Shown here: positions 34,462 through 43,285 of the stretch, in pieces
Position numbering within the stretch: the first letter of the stretch is position 1
How the letters are laid out: the number at the start of each line of letters is the position of its first letter
Origin: RBG-16-66-20 sp964616875
GTDB lineage: Bacteria > Pseudomonadota > Gammaproteobacteria > Burkholderiales > SG8-39
NCBI GenBank assembly: GCA_964616875.1
Contig: CAZTSJ010000045.1
Span: 1 to 44,190, forward strand
DNA: 44,190 bases
Direction: 5' to 3'
Made by a program: the position numbers and the translations under genes
The notes under the pieces: model-generated
The model's input: only the letters and a program-made list of their open reading frames with translations
Databases searched by the model: none
What the model was told of the DNA's origin: nothing

Positions 34462-35256
34462 CTACCAGAGGTTCGCCAGCATGCGCAGCGCGAGACCGAA
34501 GAGCATCAGCGCGAAAAGGATGCGCAGGCGCTTGACCGGCAGACGATGCGCGAGGCGCGCGCCCAGCGGCGCGACCGGCATGCTCGCGGCGACGATGAGT
34601 GCCAGGGCAGGTAGATGGACGTAGCCCAGGCTGCCCTCCGGCAGTCCCGCCACACGCATGCCGTTCAGCACGTAGCCGACCGTGCCTGCCACCGCGATCG
34701 GGAAACCGATCGCCGCAGCGGTGCCGATCGCGCGCTTGAGCGGCACGTTGCACCTGGCAAGAAACGGAATCGAAAGAAACGCGCCGCCGGCGGCAAGCAC
34801 GCTTGAAAAACCGCCGATCACCGCGCCCGCGCCGAACAGGCCGGCACTGCCGGGCAGCTGGCGCGCGGGCTTGGGCTTCACCTCGAAGAACATCTGCGCC
34901 GCAGCGTAGAACATGAAGCCGGTAAAGAAAATCGCGAGCGGGCGCGTCGGCACGAAGCCCGCGGCCAGCGTAGCCGCAAGTGCGCCGGCGACGATGCCCG
35001 GCGCCATGGCGCGCGCCACCGCCCAGTCCACGGCGTCGTGCCGGTGATGCTCTCGCACGCTGGCAAGCGCCGTGAACACGATGGTCGCCATCGAAGTGGC
35101 GAGCGACAAGTGCATCATGTGCTCGGCAGGAAAACCCTTGGCGGTGAAGACGATGACCAGCATCGGCACCATGACCATGCCGCCGCCGACACCGAGCAAA
35201 CCCGCGAGGAAGCCCACCGTCACGCCGATGGCGAGGTAGGCCCACCACCATTCCAT
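34462..35256 (-). CDS. TauE/SafE family sulfite/organosulfonate exporter-like permease
   Basis: 264 residues, about eight membrane helices. The opening AYLAIGVTVGFLAGLLGVGGGMVMVPML and the repeat-related FGAGAVIGGFSSVLAAGGAFLSIPFL are the two copies of the family motif (GxxxGxxGxGGGxxxxP). Members export sulfite, sulfoacetate or other anions; the substrate is unknown. ATG shares one base with the HAD gene stop (TGATG). Confidence 0.88.
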   Translation of the reverse strand: MEWWWAYLAIGVTVGFLAGLLGVGGGMVMVPMLVIVFTAKGFPAEHMMHLSLATSMATIVFTALASVREHHRHDAVDWAVARAMAPGIVAGALAATLAAGFVPTRPLAIFFTGFMFYAAAQMFFEVKPKPARQLPGSAGLFGAGAVIGGFSSVLAAGGAFLSIPFLARCNVPLKRAIGTAAAIGFPIAVAGTVGYVLNGMRVAGLPEGSLGYVHLPALALIVAASMPVAPLGARLAHRLPVKRLRILFALMLFGLALRMLANLW

Positions 35257-36050
35257 CAGCTGCTTTCGGGCAGATGCGCGAGCAGTTGCGCCGCGAGTTC
35301 GGTGAACCCGGCGCCGGCCGCGCCGCGCGTGACGTATTTCGGCTCCGGCTTGAACATGCCCGCAAAACGAGCGATGTTGGCCACGCCAATGGAGCATTCG
35401 AAAAACGCAAACATCGGCGCATCGTTCGGCGAGTCGCCCGCGAACGCGAACTCCCGTCGCAGCATGTCCGGGGAAAGCCTGAATTGCTCGGCGAACAGCA
35501 GCCTGGTCATCGCCAGCTTGTCGTGGCTGCCGAACCAGCCGTTGACATGTATCGAGCTCACTTTCGCGCTGAGTCCTTCGGCACGCATCAAGGCCGCGAT
35601 GCGCTCGGCAGCTTCGAGCGGCAACGGCGGCACGTCCTCGCAGTAGTCGATGGCGAGGTCGGTCTCACGGTAGGGCTGGTCGGAGGCGAGCGCGCAGCCG
35701 GGAACCAGGCCGAGAATGCGCGCGCCGATCTCTTTCAACCGCATCCGGTTGCGCGCGCGCGCCTCGTCGGGGTCGTGAAATCGCTTGTGGAGTTTTCCCT
35801 GCTTGAGGCAAAAATAGAATGCGCCGTTTTCCCCGACCACCGCAGCCACCGGCCACGTGCGTGCAATGTGATCGCACCAGCCGGCCGGCCGGCCGGTGAC
35901 CGCCACCAGGATCCGGCCCGCGCGCTGCAGGCGGTCCAGCGCCGCATAAGCCTCCAGCGTGAGCTTGCCTTCGGTGGTGAGCGTATCGTCGATATCGAAC
36001 AGCAGGCCGCGGATGCGCTGCGCATCGCGCAATTCGGCCAACGGCTTCAT
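35256..36050 (-). CDS. HAD-superfamily phosphatase (HAD-IIB type)
   Basis: 264 residues. Motif I GLLFDIDDTLTTEG, motif II AVTGRP, and motif IV FAGDSPNDAPMF with the C2-type cap between. The pattern resembles mannosyl-3-phosphoglycerate phosphatase and sucrose-phosphatase-like enzymes, so a sugar or polyol phosphate substrate is likely. ATG overlaps the glpD stop as ATGA, which hints at a role with glycerol-3-phosphate metabolism, for example dephosphorylation of a polyol phosphate. Confidence 0.85.
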   Translation of the reverse strand: MKPLAELRDAQRIRGLLFDIDDTLTTEGKLTLEAYAALDRLQRAGRILVAVTGRPAGWCDHIARTWPVAAVVGENGAFYFCLKQGKLHKRFHDPDEARARNRMRLKEIGARILGLVPGCALASDQPYRETDLAIDYCEDVPPLPLEAAERIAALMRAEGLSAKVSSIHVNGWFGSHDKLAMTRLLFAEQFRLSPDMLRREFAFAGDSPNDAPMFAFFECSIGVANIARFAGMFKPEPKYVTRGAAGAGFTELAAQLLAHLPESS

Positions 36051-37534
36051 GCTCCCAGGACCTGCGCCACGCGCTGGCGTTGCGCCGGGCTCATCAGCAG
36101 GCCGGCCTTGGTACGCCGCCACAGCACGTCCTCCGCCGTGTGCGCCCATTCCTGGGCAACGCAATAGCGTACTTCGCGCTCGCACAGCCCGGCGCCGAAG
36201 TCCTCTCCCAGGTCGCCGTCTCCGACCACCGCCTGCGCATGCGTACCGTGGCGGCGGAAAATGCCTCGCAGCGTCGATTCGGCGATGTGCGGGTGGCTCG
36301 CGAAGAACGCATCACGTGCCTCGACGCGCGCGACGCCGCCGAAATCGCTGCCTGAAAGCGCAACGCGGTCGGTCCAGGCCGGCTTGAGTCCGGGAAAGTA
36401 GCGCGCGAGCCGGTCCAGCGCCTGCTCGGCGAGCCGCCGGTAGGTGGTGATCTTGCCGCCGAACACGGACAGCACCGGTGCCGCCCCCGCGTCGTCGTCC
36501 ACGCGCAGCGTGTAGTCCCGCGTCACCGCCGAGGGGTCGGCGGAACCGTCGTCGTAGAGCGGGCGCACGCCCGCGTACTTCCACACGATGTCTTCCGGGC
36601 GCGCCGGCCGTGCGAGGTAGCGGTTCACGGCGCGACAAAGATAGGCGACCTCCTCGGCACTCACCTCCGGGCGCGCAGCCTCGTTCTCCACCGGCACGTC
36701 GGTCGTGCCCACCAGCGTGTGGAGCTCGCCGTAAGGGATCATGAATATCACGCGCCGATCATCGTTCTGCAGAATGAAGGCGTGCTCGCCGTCGTAGAGT
36801 TTCGGCAGCACGATGTGGCTGCCCTTCACCAGACGCACCGCATCGCGCGAAGCCTGCGACAAGGCGTCGTTCAGCACTGATTTGACCCAGGGGCCCGCCG
36901 CGTTGACCACCGCCTTCGCGCTCGCCTGCTCGCCGTTCGACAGGCGCGCCGTCCAGCGTCCGTTCGAGCGCACGGCCGACAAGCATTCGGTCCTGGTCAA
37001 GACACGCACGCCGCGCTCGCGCGCGTCCATCGCGTTGGCGACCACCAGGCGCGCGTCGTCCACGCGGCAATCGGAATACGCGAAGCCGTGCTTGAGCTGC
37101 GGCTGCAGACCCGAGTTATAGGGCGGCGCGTCCAGGCGCACGGCCCTGGAGCCCGGCAGGCTGGCCCGGCGGGACCCGAGCGCGGGCGCGAGCCTTCCCA
37201 GATGGTCGTACAGGAACAGGCCGGCACGAATCATCCAGCGCGGGCGCAGCTCCGGTACATGCGGCATGACGAAACGCGCCGGCCAGACCAGGTGCGCGGC
37301 GACCTTGAGCAGGATCTCGCGTTCGGCCAGCGCTTCCGCCACCAGCCTGAACTCGTAGAGCTCCAGATAGCGCAGGCCGCCGTGGATCAGCTTCGAAGAC
37401 GAAGACGAGGTCGCGTTGGCCAGGTCGTCCTTTTCCACCAGCAGCACCGACAAGCCGCGGCCCGCGGCATCGCGCGCAATGCCAGCGCCGTTGACGCCGC
37501 CGCCTACGACCAGCAGATCGTAACTATTCTCCAA
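36047..37534 (-). CDS. glpD: Aerobic glycerol-3-phosphate dehydrogenase
   Basis: 495 residues, FAD-dependent membrane-associated enzyme (EC 1.1.5.3) oxidising glycerol-3-phosphate to dihydroxyacetone phosphate and feeding electrons to quinone. FAD motif GGGVNGAG (11-18), then ATSSSSSKLIHGGLRYLE, HIVLPKLYDGEHAFILQNDDRRVIFMIPYG and the C-terminal ARVEARDAFFASHPHIAE region of the DAO_C domain. A perfect TATAAT (minus strand 37566-37561) lies about 30 nt upstream without a matching -35. It is first of a chain glpD-HAD-TauE-CoA transferase. Confidence 0.95.
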   Translation of the reverse strand: MENSYDLLVVGGGVNGAGIARDAAGRGLSVLLVEKDDLANATSSSSSKLIHGGLRYLELYEFRLVAEALAEREILLKVAAHLVWPARFVMPHVPELRPRWMIRAGLFLYDHLGRLAPALGSRRASLPGSRAVRLDAPPYNSGLQPQLKHGFAYSDCRVDDARLVVANAMDARERGVRVLTRTECLSAVRSNGRWTARLSNGEQASAKAVVNAAGPWVKSVLNDALSQASRDAVRLVKGSHIVLPKLYDGEHAFILQNDDRRVIFMIPYGELHTLVGTTDVPVENEAARPEVSAEEVAYLCRAVNRYLARPARPEDIVWKYAGVRPLYDDGSADPSAVTRDYTLRVDDDAGAAPVLSVFGGKITTYRRLAEQALDRLARYFPGLKPAWTDRVALSGSDFGGVARVEARDAFFASHPHIAESTLRGIFRRHGTHAQAVVGDGDLGEDFGAGLCEREVRYCVAQEWAHTAEDVLWRRTKAGLLMSPAQRQRVAQVLGA

Positions 37535-37561
37535 GGGGTCCGTGCGGTTGCAAACGGGAAA

Positions 37562-39154
37562 TTATACGGCGCGCGCGAGTTCTACCTCGAAGACGGCGCC
37601 CCCGCCGGCGGGCAGGTTTGCAGCGCGCAGCACGCCGCCGTGAAATTCCACGATCAGCCGCGCGATGTACAGCCCCAGGCCCAGGTGCGGCGCACCGCCA
37701 GAACGCTCATCACGCAGCGAAACCATCGAGTCGAACAGCGACTCTCGTATCGCTTCGGGCAAGGCCGGGCCCTGGTTTTGAATCCTGAGAATTATCCTGT
37801 TGCCGTCCAACGCGAGCGAAATCAGCAGTGGAGTTCCGCTGCTGGCGAAATCGACGGCGTTCTCGACGAACTTGTCGAGCATCTGCGCCAGCAGATCCGC
37901 CGAGCCAAGTACAGGTACCTCCTCCACCGGCAGCGATAGTTCGAATTTTCTTGCCGCATACGCGATCCGGTAGCCCTCGACGCAACCGCGCACCACCGCC
38001 GCGGCGTCGAAACGCTCGCGCGTCGCCGAAGAGAGCCCCTGCTCAAGGCGGCTCGCCTCGGTCATGCGCGACAGAACGGTGCTCAGGCGCGCCAGGCCTT
38101 CCTCGGCGCGCGTGACGTAGACCTGCGTTTCCTCCGGCGTGCGCGCAGCGTGCAGGTTTTCCAGCGAGGAGCGCACCACCGCGATCGGCGTCCTCAATTC
38201 GTGCGAAAGCCTGCCGGCAAGGGCTTCCAGATAAGCGTTGTAGCCCGCCAGGCGCCGCAGCACCTTGGTGAAACCGCGCGACAGATCGCCGATTTCATCG
38301 GCCGCGTCCGACGCCGTCGTCAGGCGCGTCACCCGGCCATGCGCGTCGATCGCGGCTTCCGCTTCGTCGCTCAGGCGCCGGATGCGATTGGTGATGCGCG
38401 TCGCGAACCAGAGCAGCATCGACGCCACGAGGAGGAAAAGAACGAGCGTCGCCACCAGCAGCTGCTCCAGCGCCTGGCTGCGCAACGATGCAATCCGGTT
38501 GGTGGTTTCTTCGACCACGACCGCGCCGTGGACCTGGTCGCCGACCCAGATCGGGAACGCCGCCGACACGACCACCGCCTGCCCGTCGCGCGTATTGCGC
38601 GTGCGGGTACCGGCGGCGCCTTGCAATGCGCCGGCCACCTCGCGCCCCGCCGCAATGGCGTCCTCGGCGATCGCGTCGTCGAACTCCTCGGTGGGCGGCG
38701 CGAGCAGCCAGCTCAGGGAACGCTCGACGAGACTGGGCGGCGCGCTGCCGGCGCGCTTGAGACTGCCGGCGAGCGCAAGCACGTGGTAGTCGCGGCTCAC
38801 CACCCAGATGCGCGAACTCGCCCGCTCCAGGCCCTTCAGAATCGCCGTGATTTCGGCATCACCTTCCTGCTCGCGGGCGGGCGCCTCATGCGCGATCACG
38901 CCGCCCGTGAGGCGCTGCAGCTCGCGTTCGGCCTCGCTGCGCAATTCGGATTCGCTGCGCGAGCGGTACGCGAGCAATTTCGGACGCTCATGCAGCGCGG
39001 TCGCCACGGCGCGTGCCGTCGCCATGAGCGTTTCTTCCTGCGCGGCGAGAAGAAAACGTTCCATTTCGCGCACGTAGCGCCAGCCCGCCCACGGCAGCAC
39101 CAGCAGCGCAAGGGCGACCAAGGCGAGTTTGGCGCGCAGCGGAAAACGGGTCAC
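37562..39154 (-). CDS. Sensor histidine kinase, dedicated-sortase-system type
   Basis: 530 residues from GTG 39154. Helix 1 about residues 8-24, an extracytoplasmic sensor region 30-230, helix 2 about 231-252, a HAMP segment 252-300, the phospho-acceptor His318 in LSHELRTPIAVVRSS, and a C-terminal ATPase domain with N-box ENAVDFA and G-box GLGLYIARLIVEFHGG. H-box and dimer region closely resemble the kinases catalogued with proteobacterial dedicated sortase systems. It lies 29 nt behind its response regulator. The open frame continues upstream, but there it is antisense or out of frame with the regulator. Confidence 0.85.
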   Translation of the reverse strand: MTRFPLRAKLALVALALLVLPWAGWRYVREMERFLLAAQEETLMATARAVATALHERPKLLAYRSRSESELRSEAERELQRLTGGVIAHEAPAREQEGDAEITAILKGLERASSRIWVVSRDYHVLALAGSLKRAGSAPPSLVERSLSWLLAPPTEEFDDAIAEDAIAAGREVAGALQGAAGTRTRNTRDGQAVVVSAAFPIWVGDQVHGAVVVEETTNRIASLRSQALEQLLVATLVLFLLVASMLLWFATRITNRIRRLSDEAEAAIDAHGRVTRLTTASDAADEIGDLSRGFTKVLRRLAGYNAYLEALAGRLSHELRTPIAVVRSSLENLHAARTPEETQVYVTRAEEGLARLSTVLSRMTEASRLEQGLSSATRERFDAAAVVRGCVEGYRIAYAARKFELSLPVEEVPVLGSADLLAQMLDKFVENAVDFASSGTPLLISLALDGNRIILRIQNQGPALPEAIRESLFDSMVSLRDERSGGAPHLGLGLYIARLIVEFHGGVLRAANLPAGGGAVFEVELARAV

Positions 39155-39183
39155 GGCGCCGGGAGCGGGTGCAACGCCACCGC

Positions 39184-39873
39184 CTAGGATTTCCAGCGGT
39201 AACCGAGGCCGTAGGCGGTCTCGATCGCATCGAATTCCGGATCGGCGATGAGGAACTTGGCGCGCAGGCGCTTGACGTGGGAGGTGACGGTCGCATCGTC
39301 CACGACGAGCTCGGCATCGCGCATGAGCTGGTCGCGGTTCTTGACGTGGCCCGGATGGCGCGCGAGCGAATGCGCGATCCAGAACTCGGTCAGCGTGAGA
39401 TCGACGCGAATGCCCTTCCAGTGCGCGCTGAAGCGCTTGAGATCCAGTTCCAGTTCGCCGCGCACGATGCGCTCTTCCACCGGTTTCGCCTCGGCGAGCG
39501 CATCCACGCGCCGGAACAGCGCTGCGATCCTTGCCATCAGGTGCGGCAGGCTGACGCCCTTGGTCAGGTAGTCGTCGGCGCCGAGCCGGAATCCGGAAAC
39601 GACGTCGAAATCCGAGTCGCGCGCGGTGAGGAAGACGATCGGAATCTGCGCCGAAAGCGAACGCAGGTCGCGGCACAGCGCGAAGCCGCCCTCTGCATCG
39701 TCGCCCAGACCGATGTCGATGATCGTCAGGTCGGGCAAGCGCATGCGAAACGCCTCCATCGCCTCGCGCCGGGCGGCATAGGCGGACACCTCGTAACCGT
39801 GGCGCGTGAGCGCTGCAGCGTAATTGGCGCGGATGGCGGCATCATCCTCGACGATCGCGATGCGGCGGGCCAT
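39184..39873 (-). CDS. OmpR-like response regulator, dedicated-sortase-system type
   Basis: 229 residues. Receiver domain: acidic pair Glu9/Asp10, phospho-acceptor Asp53 in LTIIDIGLGDD, Thr in FLTARDSD and Lys in YLTKGVS. C-terminal winged-helix DNA-binding domain ends TVTSHVKRLRAKF...AIETAYGLGYRWKS. The sequence AIVEDDAAIRANYAAALTRHGYEV and LGADDYLT match what I remember of the PdsR-type regulators. E. coli CreB is a more distant relative. The gene faces creD divergently; a GGGG-actata-CCCC inverted repeat sits 5 nt before the ATG and contains a TATAGT -10-like hexamer. Confidence 0.88.
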   Translation of the reverse strand: MARRIAIVEDDAAIRANYAAALTRHGYEVSAYAARREAMEAFRMRLPDLTIIDIGLGDDAEGGFALCRDLRSLSAQIPIVFLTARDSDFDVVSGFRLGADDYLTKGVSLPHLMARIAALFRRVDALAEAKPVEERIVRGELELDLKRFSAHWKGIRVDLTLTEFWIAHSLARHPGHVKNRDQLMRDAELVVDDATVTSHVKRLRAKFLIADPEFDAIETAYGLGYRWKS

Positions 39874-40000
39874 GCGGGGACTATACCCCAGGCTCCGCCG
39901 TCATTTTTTCCGCATTTTTCTTCCTTGCATTGCCATTCCGCGAGCCCTGCGCGCGCCCGTTTGGAGAATGAAATGCAAGGCATATACAAGGGGCCCGGAG

Positions 40001-40117
40001 ATGATCAAGTCCAGGGAATTCGCCGTAGAACTCGCCACCCCCGTCGCGCTCGCAGCCGCGATCGGCCTGCTCGTCAGCATCGTGCTGGCGGGCGCCGCGC
40101 TGCTGCTCGCCGCATGA
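40001..40117 (+). CDS. Candidate 38-residue single-span membrane peptide
   Basis: Starts MIKSREFAVELATP followed by one long hydrophobic helix (about residues 14-38) that ends at the C-terminus. AAGGGG lies 6-7 nt before the ATG. The stop overlaps the next start as ATGA. It is situated in the 490-bp region between the response regulator and creD. I recognise no family. The single helix and coupling are the only coding evidence, so it may be a small accessory peptide of the two-component/CreD region. Confidence 0.45.
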   Translation: MIKSREFAVELATPVALAAAIGLLVSIVLAGAALLLAA

Positions 40118-40254
40118 CCCGCGAGATGGACTACGGTGAAATCGCACTCGGTGTGGAATGCGCCCTGCCAGCCGGCAAGCTGCCGGCCCGGCGCATCAGC
40201 CGCGCGCGGCATTGCATTAGCTGGCTGATCGCGGCGCTGAGGCGCTGGGCTTGA
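40114..40254 (+). CDS. Candidate 46-residue small protein, coupled to the preceding peptide
   Basis: Starts MTREMDYGEIALGVE, is basic in the middle (KLPARRISRARH) and ends in an amphipathic CISWLIAALRRWA. The ATG overlaps the previous stop (ATGA). No known family. From its stop to creD (40255-40360) there is only a very GC-rich stretch with small inverted repeats such as GGCGCC-ggc-GGCGCC. Confidence 0.4.
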   Translation: MTREMDYGEIALGVECALPAGKLPARRISRARHCISWLIAALRRWA

Positions 40255-40360
40255 AGAACCGCGGCGGCGGGCGCGTCGGGCCCGGAAAGGAGGATCGGGA
40301 CACGGCGCCGGCGGCGCCCGCCCGCTTCGGCAGCGAAATGCCTTCAGGGGGGGATCCAGC

Positions 40361-41749
40361 TTGCAGCGAACGCTGATGTGGAAAATCGCCCTGATAGGAC
40401 TGGTCGCGCTGCTATTGCAGATCCCGGTGGAAATGATTCGCGGCCTGGTCCTTGAGCGCAAGCAAGCGCGCGACGGGGTTATCGCTGATATTGCACGCCG
40501 TTCGAGCGAGGCGCAGAGAATTGCCGGGCCGGTGCTCTACGTGCCCTGGACGCGCCGCGGCGTCGAGACGACCACCACCAGCGACGAGAGCGGGCGCAGC
40601 CGAACCTCCAGCAAGGAGAAGATCGAACGTGGCCAGGTTGCGCTGCTGCCGGCGACATTGTCGGTAGAGGGCACGATCGACCTGCAGCAGAAGCATCGCG
40701 GCATCTACCAGGCGCGCGTCTACACGCTGAATGCAACGCTGCGCGGCACCTTCGTGCTGCCGCCCGGGCTGGGCGTTCCCGGGGGGCCAGGGACGCTGGA
40801 ATGGGGCCGGGCCCTGCTGGTGCTCGGCATTCATGACACGCGCGGCATCCGGGATCGTGTACAGCTCGAATGGAACGGCGCTCTACCGGCGCTCTATCCG
40901 GGGGGCGTGGAGGCCGCTGGAGTGCCGAACGGGATACATGCGGATCTGGGCGTGCTCGCCACGCCCCAGTCGCTTGCCACGCAGGAATTCAAGATAGCGC
41001 TCTCGCTGCTCGGCAGCGAACGACTCGATATCATTCCGGTCGGTGCCGCAACCACGGTCTCACTGGCCTCGCCGTGGCCGCACCCGAGCTTTTCCGGGAA
41101 AATCCTGCCCGATGCCGGGACCACGCTTGCCCGGGACGGCTTCGCCGCGAGCTGGCGGACTTCGCATTTCGCCACCAACCTCGCGCAACTTCACCAGCGC
41201 TGTGTCCAGTCACGCCAGTGCGAGGCGTTCAACCAGCACAGTCTTGCCGTGGCATTCGTCCAGCCGGTGGATCTGTATCAGACCGTGGAACGGTCCGTGA
41301 AGTACGGCTTCCTGTTCATCGGCTTGACGTTCGCGGCGTTCTTCCTGTTCGAGGTGCTGAAAAAGCTGGCGATCCACCCCATCCAGTACGCGCTGGTCGG
41401 GGTCGCTCTGGCGATCTTCTTCCTGCTGCTCATCTCGCTCTCGGAGCACCTTGGCTTCGTGCCGGCGTATGCGATCGCAGCGGGGTCCTGCGTCGCGCTG
41501 CTCGGGTACTACGTCGGGCATGTGCTCAAGAGCATGCGCCTCGGCGCAATGTTCGCGTTCGCGTTGGGCGTGCTCTACGGCCTGCTGTTCGTGATTCTGC
41601 GCCTGGAAGATCACGCGCTGCTCATGGGCTCGGTAATCGTCTTCGCTTGCGTCGCAGCGGCGATGGTCGCGACGCGCCGCGTGGACTGGTACGCGCTGGG
41701 CACAACTCCACCGGCCCCGGCCCCGCCAGCCGCGCGGAAATCTGCCTAG
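40361..41749 (+). CDS. creD: Cell-envelope integrity protein CreD
   Basis: 462 residues, inner-membrane protein. One N-terminal helix (about 6-24, MWKIALIGLVALLLQIPVEM), a long periplasmic domain (about 30-310, with GPVLYVPWTRRG and a conserved SLxFxPVG-like IPVGAATTVSLASPWPHPSFSG), and a cluster of five or six helices near the C-terminus (about 310-440). In E. coli creD is controlled by CreBC and stabilises the envelope. The start is TTG with a G-rich ribosome site 5-7 nt upstream; the next ATG is 5 codons in. It is divergent from the two-component genes, which may regulate it. Confidence 0.9.
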   Translation: MQRTLMWKIALIGLVALLLQIPVEMIRGLVLERKQARDGVIADIARRSSEAQRIAGPVLYVPWTRRGVETTTTSDESGRSRTSSKEKIERGQVALLPATLSVEGTIDLQQKHRGIYQARVYTLNATLRGTFVLPPGLGVPGGPGTLEWGRALLVLGIHDTRGIRDRVQLEWNGALPALYPGGVEAAGVPNGIHADLGVLATPQSLATQEFKIALSLLGSERLDIIPVGAATTVSLASPWPHPSFSGKILPDAGTTLARDGFAASWRTSHFATNLAQLHQRCVQSRQCEAFNQHSLAVAFVQPVDLYQTVERSVKYGFLFIGLTFAAFFLFEVLKKLAIHPIQYALVGVALAIFFLLLISLSEHLGFVPAYAIAAGSCVALLGYYVGHVLKSMRLGAMFAFALGVLYGLLFVILRLEDHALLMGSVIVFACVAAAMVATRRVDWYALGTTPPAPAPPAARKSA

Positions 41750-41760
41750 AATACGCAGCC

Positions 41761-42447
41761 ATGAGCGCCACTCTTACTCTCGTAGTCGGCAACAAGAATT
41801 ACTCCTCCTGGTCGATGCGCCCCTGGGTGCTGCTGCGCGGACTGGAGATCCCGTTCCGCGAGCGGCAGATTAAATTTCATACCCAGGACTGGACCGACAA
41901 CATCAAACACCTGTCGCCTTCAGGCATGGTGCCGATCCTGTGGGAAGGCGAGCCCGGCAGCGGCTTCGCCACCTGGGATACCCTCGCGATCGCGGAGCGA
42001 GTGCATGAACTGTTCCCTGCAGCCGGCGTCTGGCCTTCCGACCCGCGCGCACGCGCGCGGGCGCGCTCGCTCTGCGCCGAATTCCACTCCGGCTTCCGCA
42101 CCTTCCGCAGCGCGATGCCGATGAATATTCGCAGCCGCCATCCCGGCAAGGGATTGAATCCGGAGGTCGCGAAGGACATCGAGCGCATCGTCACGCTCTG
42201 GACGGATGCGCGCCGGTCCTATGGCGGCAGCGGCAACTTTCTTTTCGGCGCCTTCGGCGCGGCGGATGCGTTCTACGCGCCCGTGGCGACGCGCTTTGTC
42301 ACTTACGATTTCGAATTGAAAGGCGTAGCGCGCGAGTATCAGCGCGCGCTGCTCGATTCGCCCGGCGTCAAGGCCTGGAGTGAGGATGCGGTAAAGGAAA
42401 CCGAGTTCGTCGCCGAAGACGAGCCCTACGCTACAGCACCGCGCTAG
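41761..42447 (+). CDS. Glutathione S-transferase family protein
   Basis: 228 residues. The thioredoxin-like N-terminal domain opens LVVGNKNYSSWSMRPWVLLRGLEIPF with the Ser of SSWSMRPW as candidate activating residue; the G-site loop is PSGMVPILWEG, and DTLAIAERVHE is the conserved Ser/Thr-Leu-Ala-Ile segment. The all-alpha C-terminal domain follows from about residue 90. Substrate unknown. It starts 11 nt after creD and is probably cotranscribed with it. Confidence 0.9.
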   Translation: MSATLTLVVGNKNYSSWSMRPWVLLRGLEIPFRERQIKFHTQDWTDNIKHLSPSGMVPILWEGEPGSGFATWDTLAIAERVHELFPAAGVWPSDPRARARARSLCAEFHSGFRTFRSAMPMNIRSRHPGKGLNPEVAKDIERIVTLWTDARRSYGGSGNFLFGAFGAADAFYAPVATRFVTYDFELKGVAREYQRALLDSPGVKAWSEDAVKETEFVAEDEPYATAPR

Positions 42448-42451
42448 CAGC

Positions 42452-43285
42452 ATGAACGTTTCGCGCCGCTTTTCGCAGCTCGACGTTTTCACGTCGGTTC
42501 CGCTATTGGGAAATCCACTTGCCGTGGTGCACGATGCCGCGGGTCTCAGCGACGAGCAGATGGCGTCGCTTGCGCGCTGGACGAATCTTTCGGAAACCAC
42601 CTTCCTCCTGCCGCCGCAAGATCCCTCGGCGGACTATCTCGTGCGCATTTTCACGCCGCTCGGCGAATTGCCTTTCGCAGGCCACCCGACGCTGGGCAGC
42701 TGCCACGCGTGGCTTGCCGCGGGCGGCAAACCGAAGGATCCCCGGTTCGTGGTGCAGGAATGCGGCATCGGCCTTGTTCGCGTGCGCCGCGACGGCGATC
42801 GGCTCGCGTTTGCCGCACCGCCACTGCGCCGCAGCGGGCCGGTTGCGGCCGACGAACGCGCGACCGTGCTTGCGGCGTTGCGCATCGGCGCGGACGCCGT
42901 ACGCGACATCCAATGGGTCGAGAACGGACCGCCGTGGGTCGGGGTTTTGCTGCATGACGCCCAGGCAGTGCTCGATCTCAAGCCGGATTACGCTGCGCTG
43001 CGCGGCCTGGCGGTGGGTGCCGTGGGACCCTATCCGGAAGGGTCCGCCTGTGCGTTTGAAGTTCGCGCCTTCACGCGCACCGGAGTCGAAGACCCCGTCA
43101 CGGGCAGCCTGAATGCCGGCCTCGCGCTATGGCTGATCGGGGCGGGAATCGCCCCGCCGCGCTATGTCGCAAGCCAGGGCACTGTGCTTCGGCGCAGCGG
43201 GCGCGTTCACGTTGAGCGCATCGGCGAAGACACATGGATCGGCGGCGCGGTGTGCCCCGTGGCGAGCGGCACGATCCTTCTCTGA
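42452..43285 (+). CDS. PhzF family isomerase-like protein
   Basis: 277 residues. Diaminopimelate-epimerase fold in two halves: RRFSQLDVFTSVPLLGNPLAVV, NLSETTFLL with the catalytic Glu (about 48), PFAGHPTLGSCHAWL and the second-half EDPVTGSLNAGLALWL. PhzF itself isomerises dihydro-hydroxyanthranilate in phenazine synthesis, but most family members lie outside that pathway and their substrates are unknown; no phenazine genes are near. It lies 4 nt after the GST gene. The stop is directly adjacent to the atpC stop (convergent). Confidence 0.9.
   Translation: MNVSRRFSQLDVFTSVPLLGNPLAVVHDAAGLSDEQMASLARWTNLSETTFLLPPQDPSADYLVRIFTPLGELPFAGHPTLGSCHAWLAAGGKPKDPRFVVQECGIGLVRVRRDGDRLAFAAPPLRRSGPVAADERATVLAALRIGADAVRDIQWVENGPPWVGVLLHDAQAVLDLKPDYAALRGLAVGAVGPYPEGSACAFEVRAFTRTGVEDPVTGSLNAGLALWLIGAGIAPPRYVASQGTVLRRSGRVHVERIGEDTWIGGAVCPVASGTILL

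Noticed and set aside
34433..35422. Long minus-strand extension upstream of the CoA-transferase
   Set aside because: It overlaps the TauE/SafE gene in another frame, while CoA-transferase character starts at 34432 behind a good ribosome site.
39155..39676. N-terminal extension of the histidine kinase
   Set aside because: It runs through the response-regulator gene in another frame; the kinase N-terminal helix begins right after GTG 39154.
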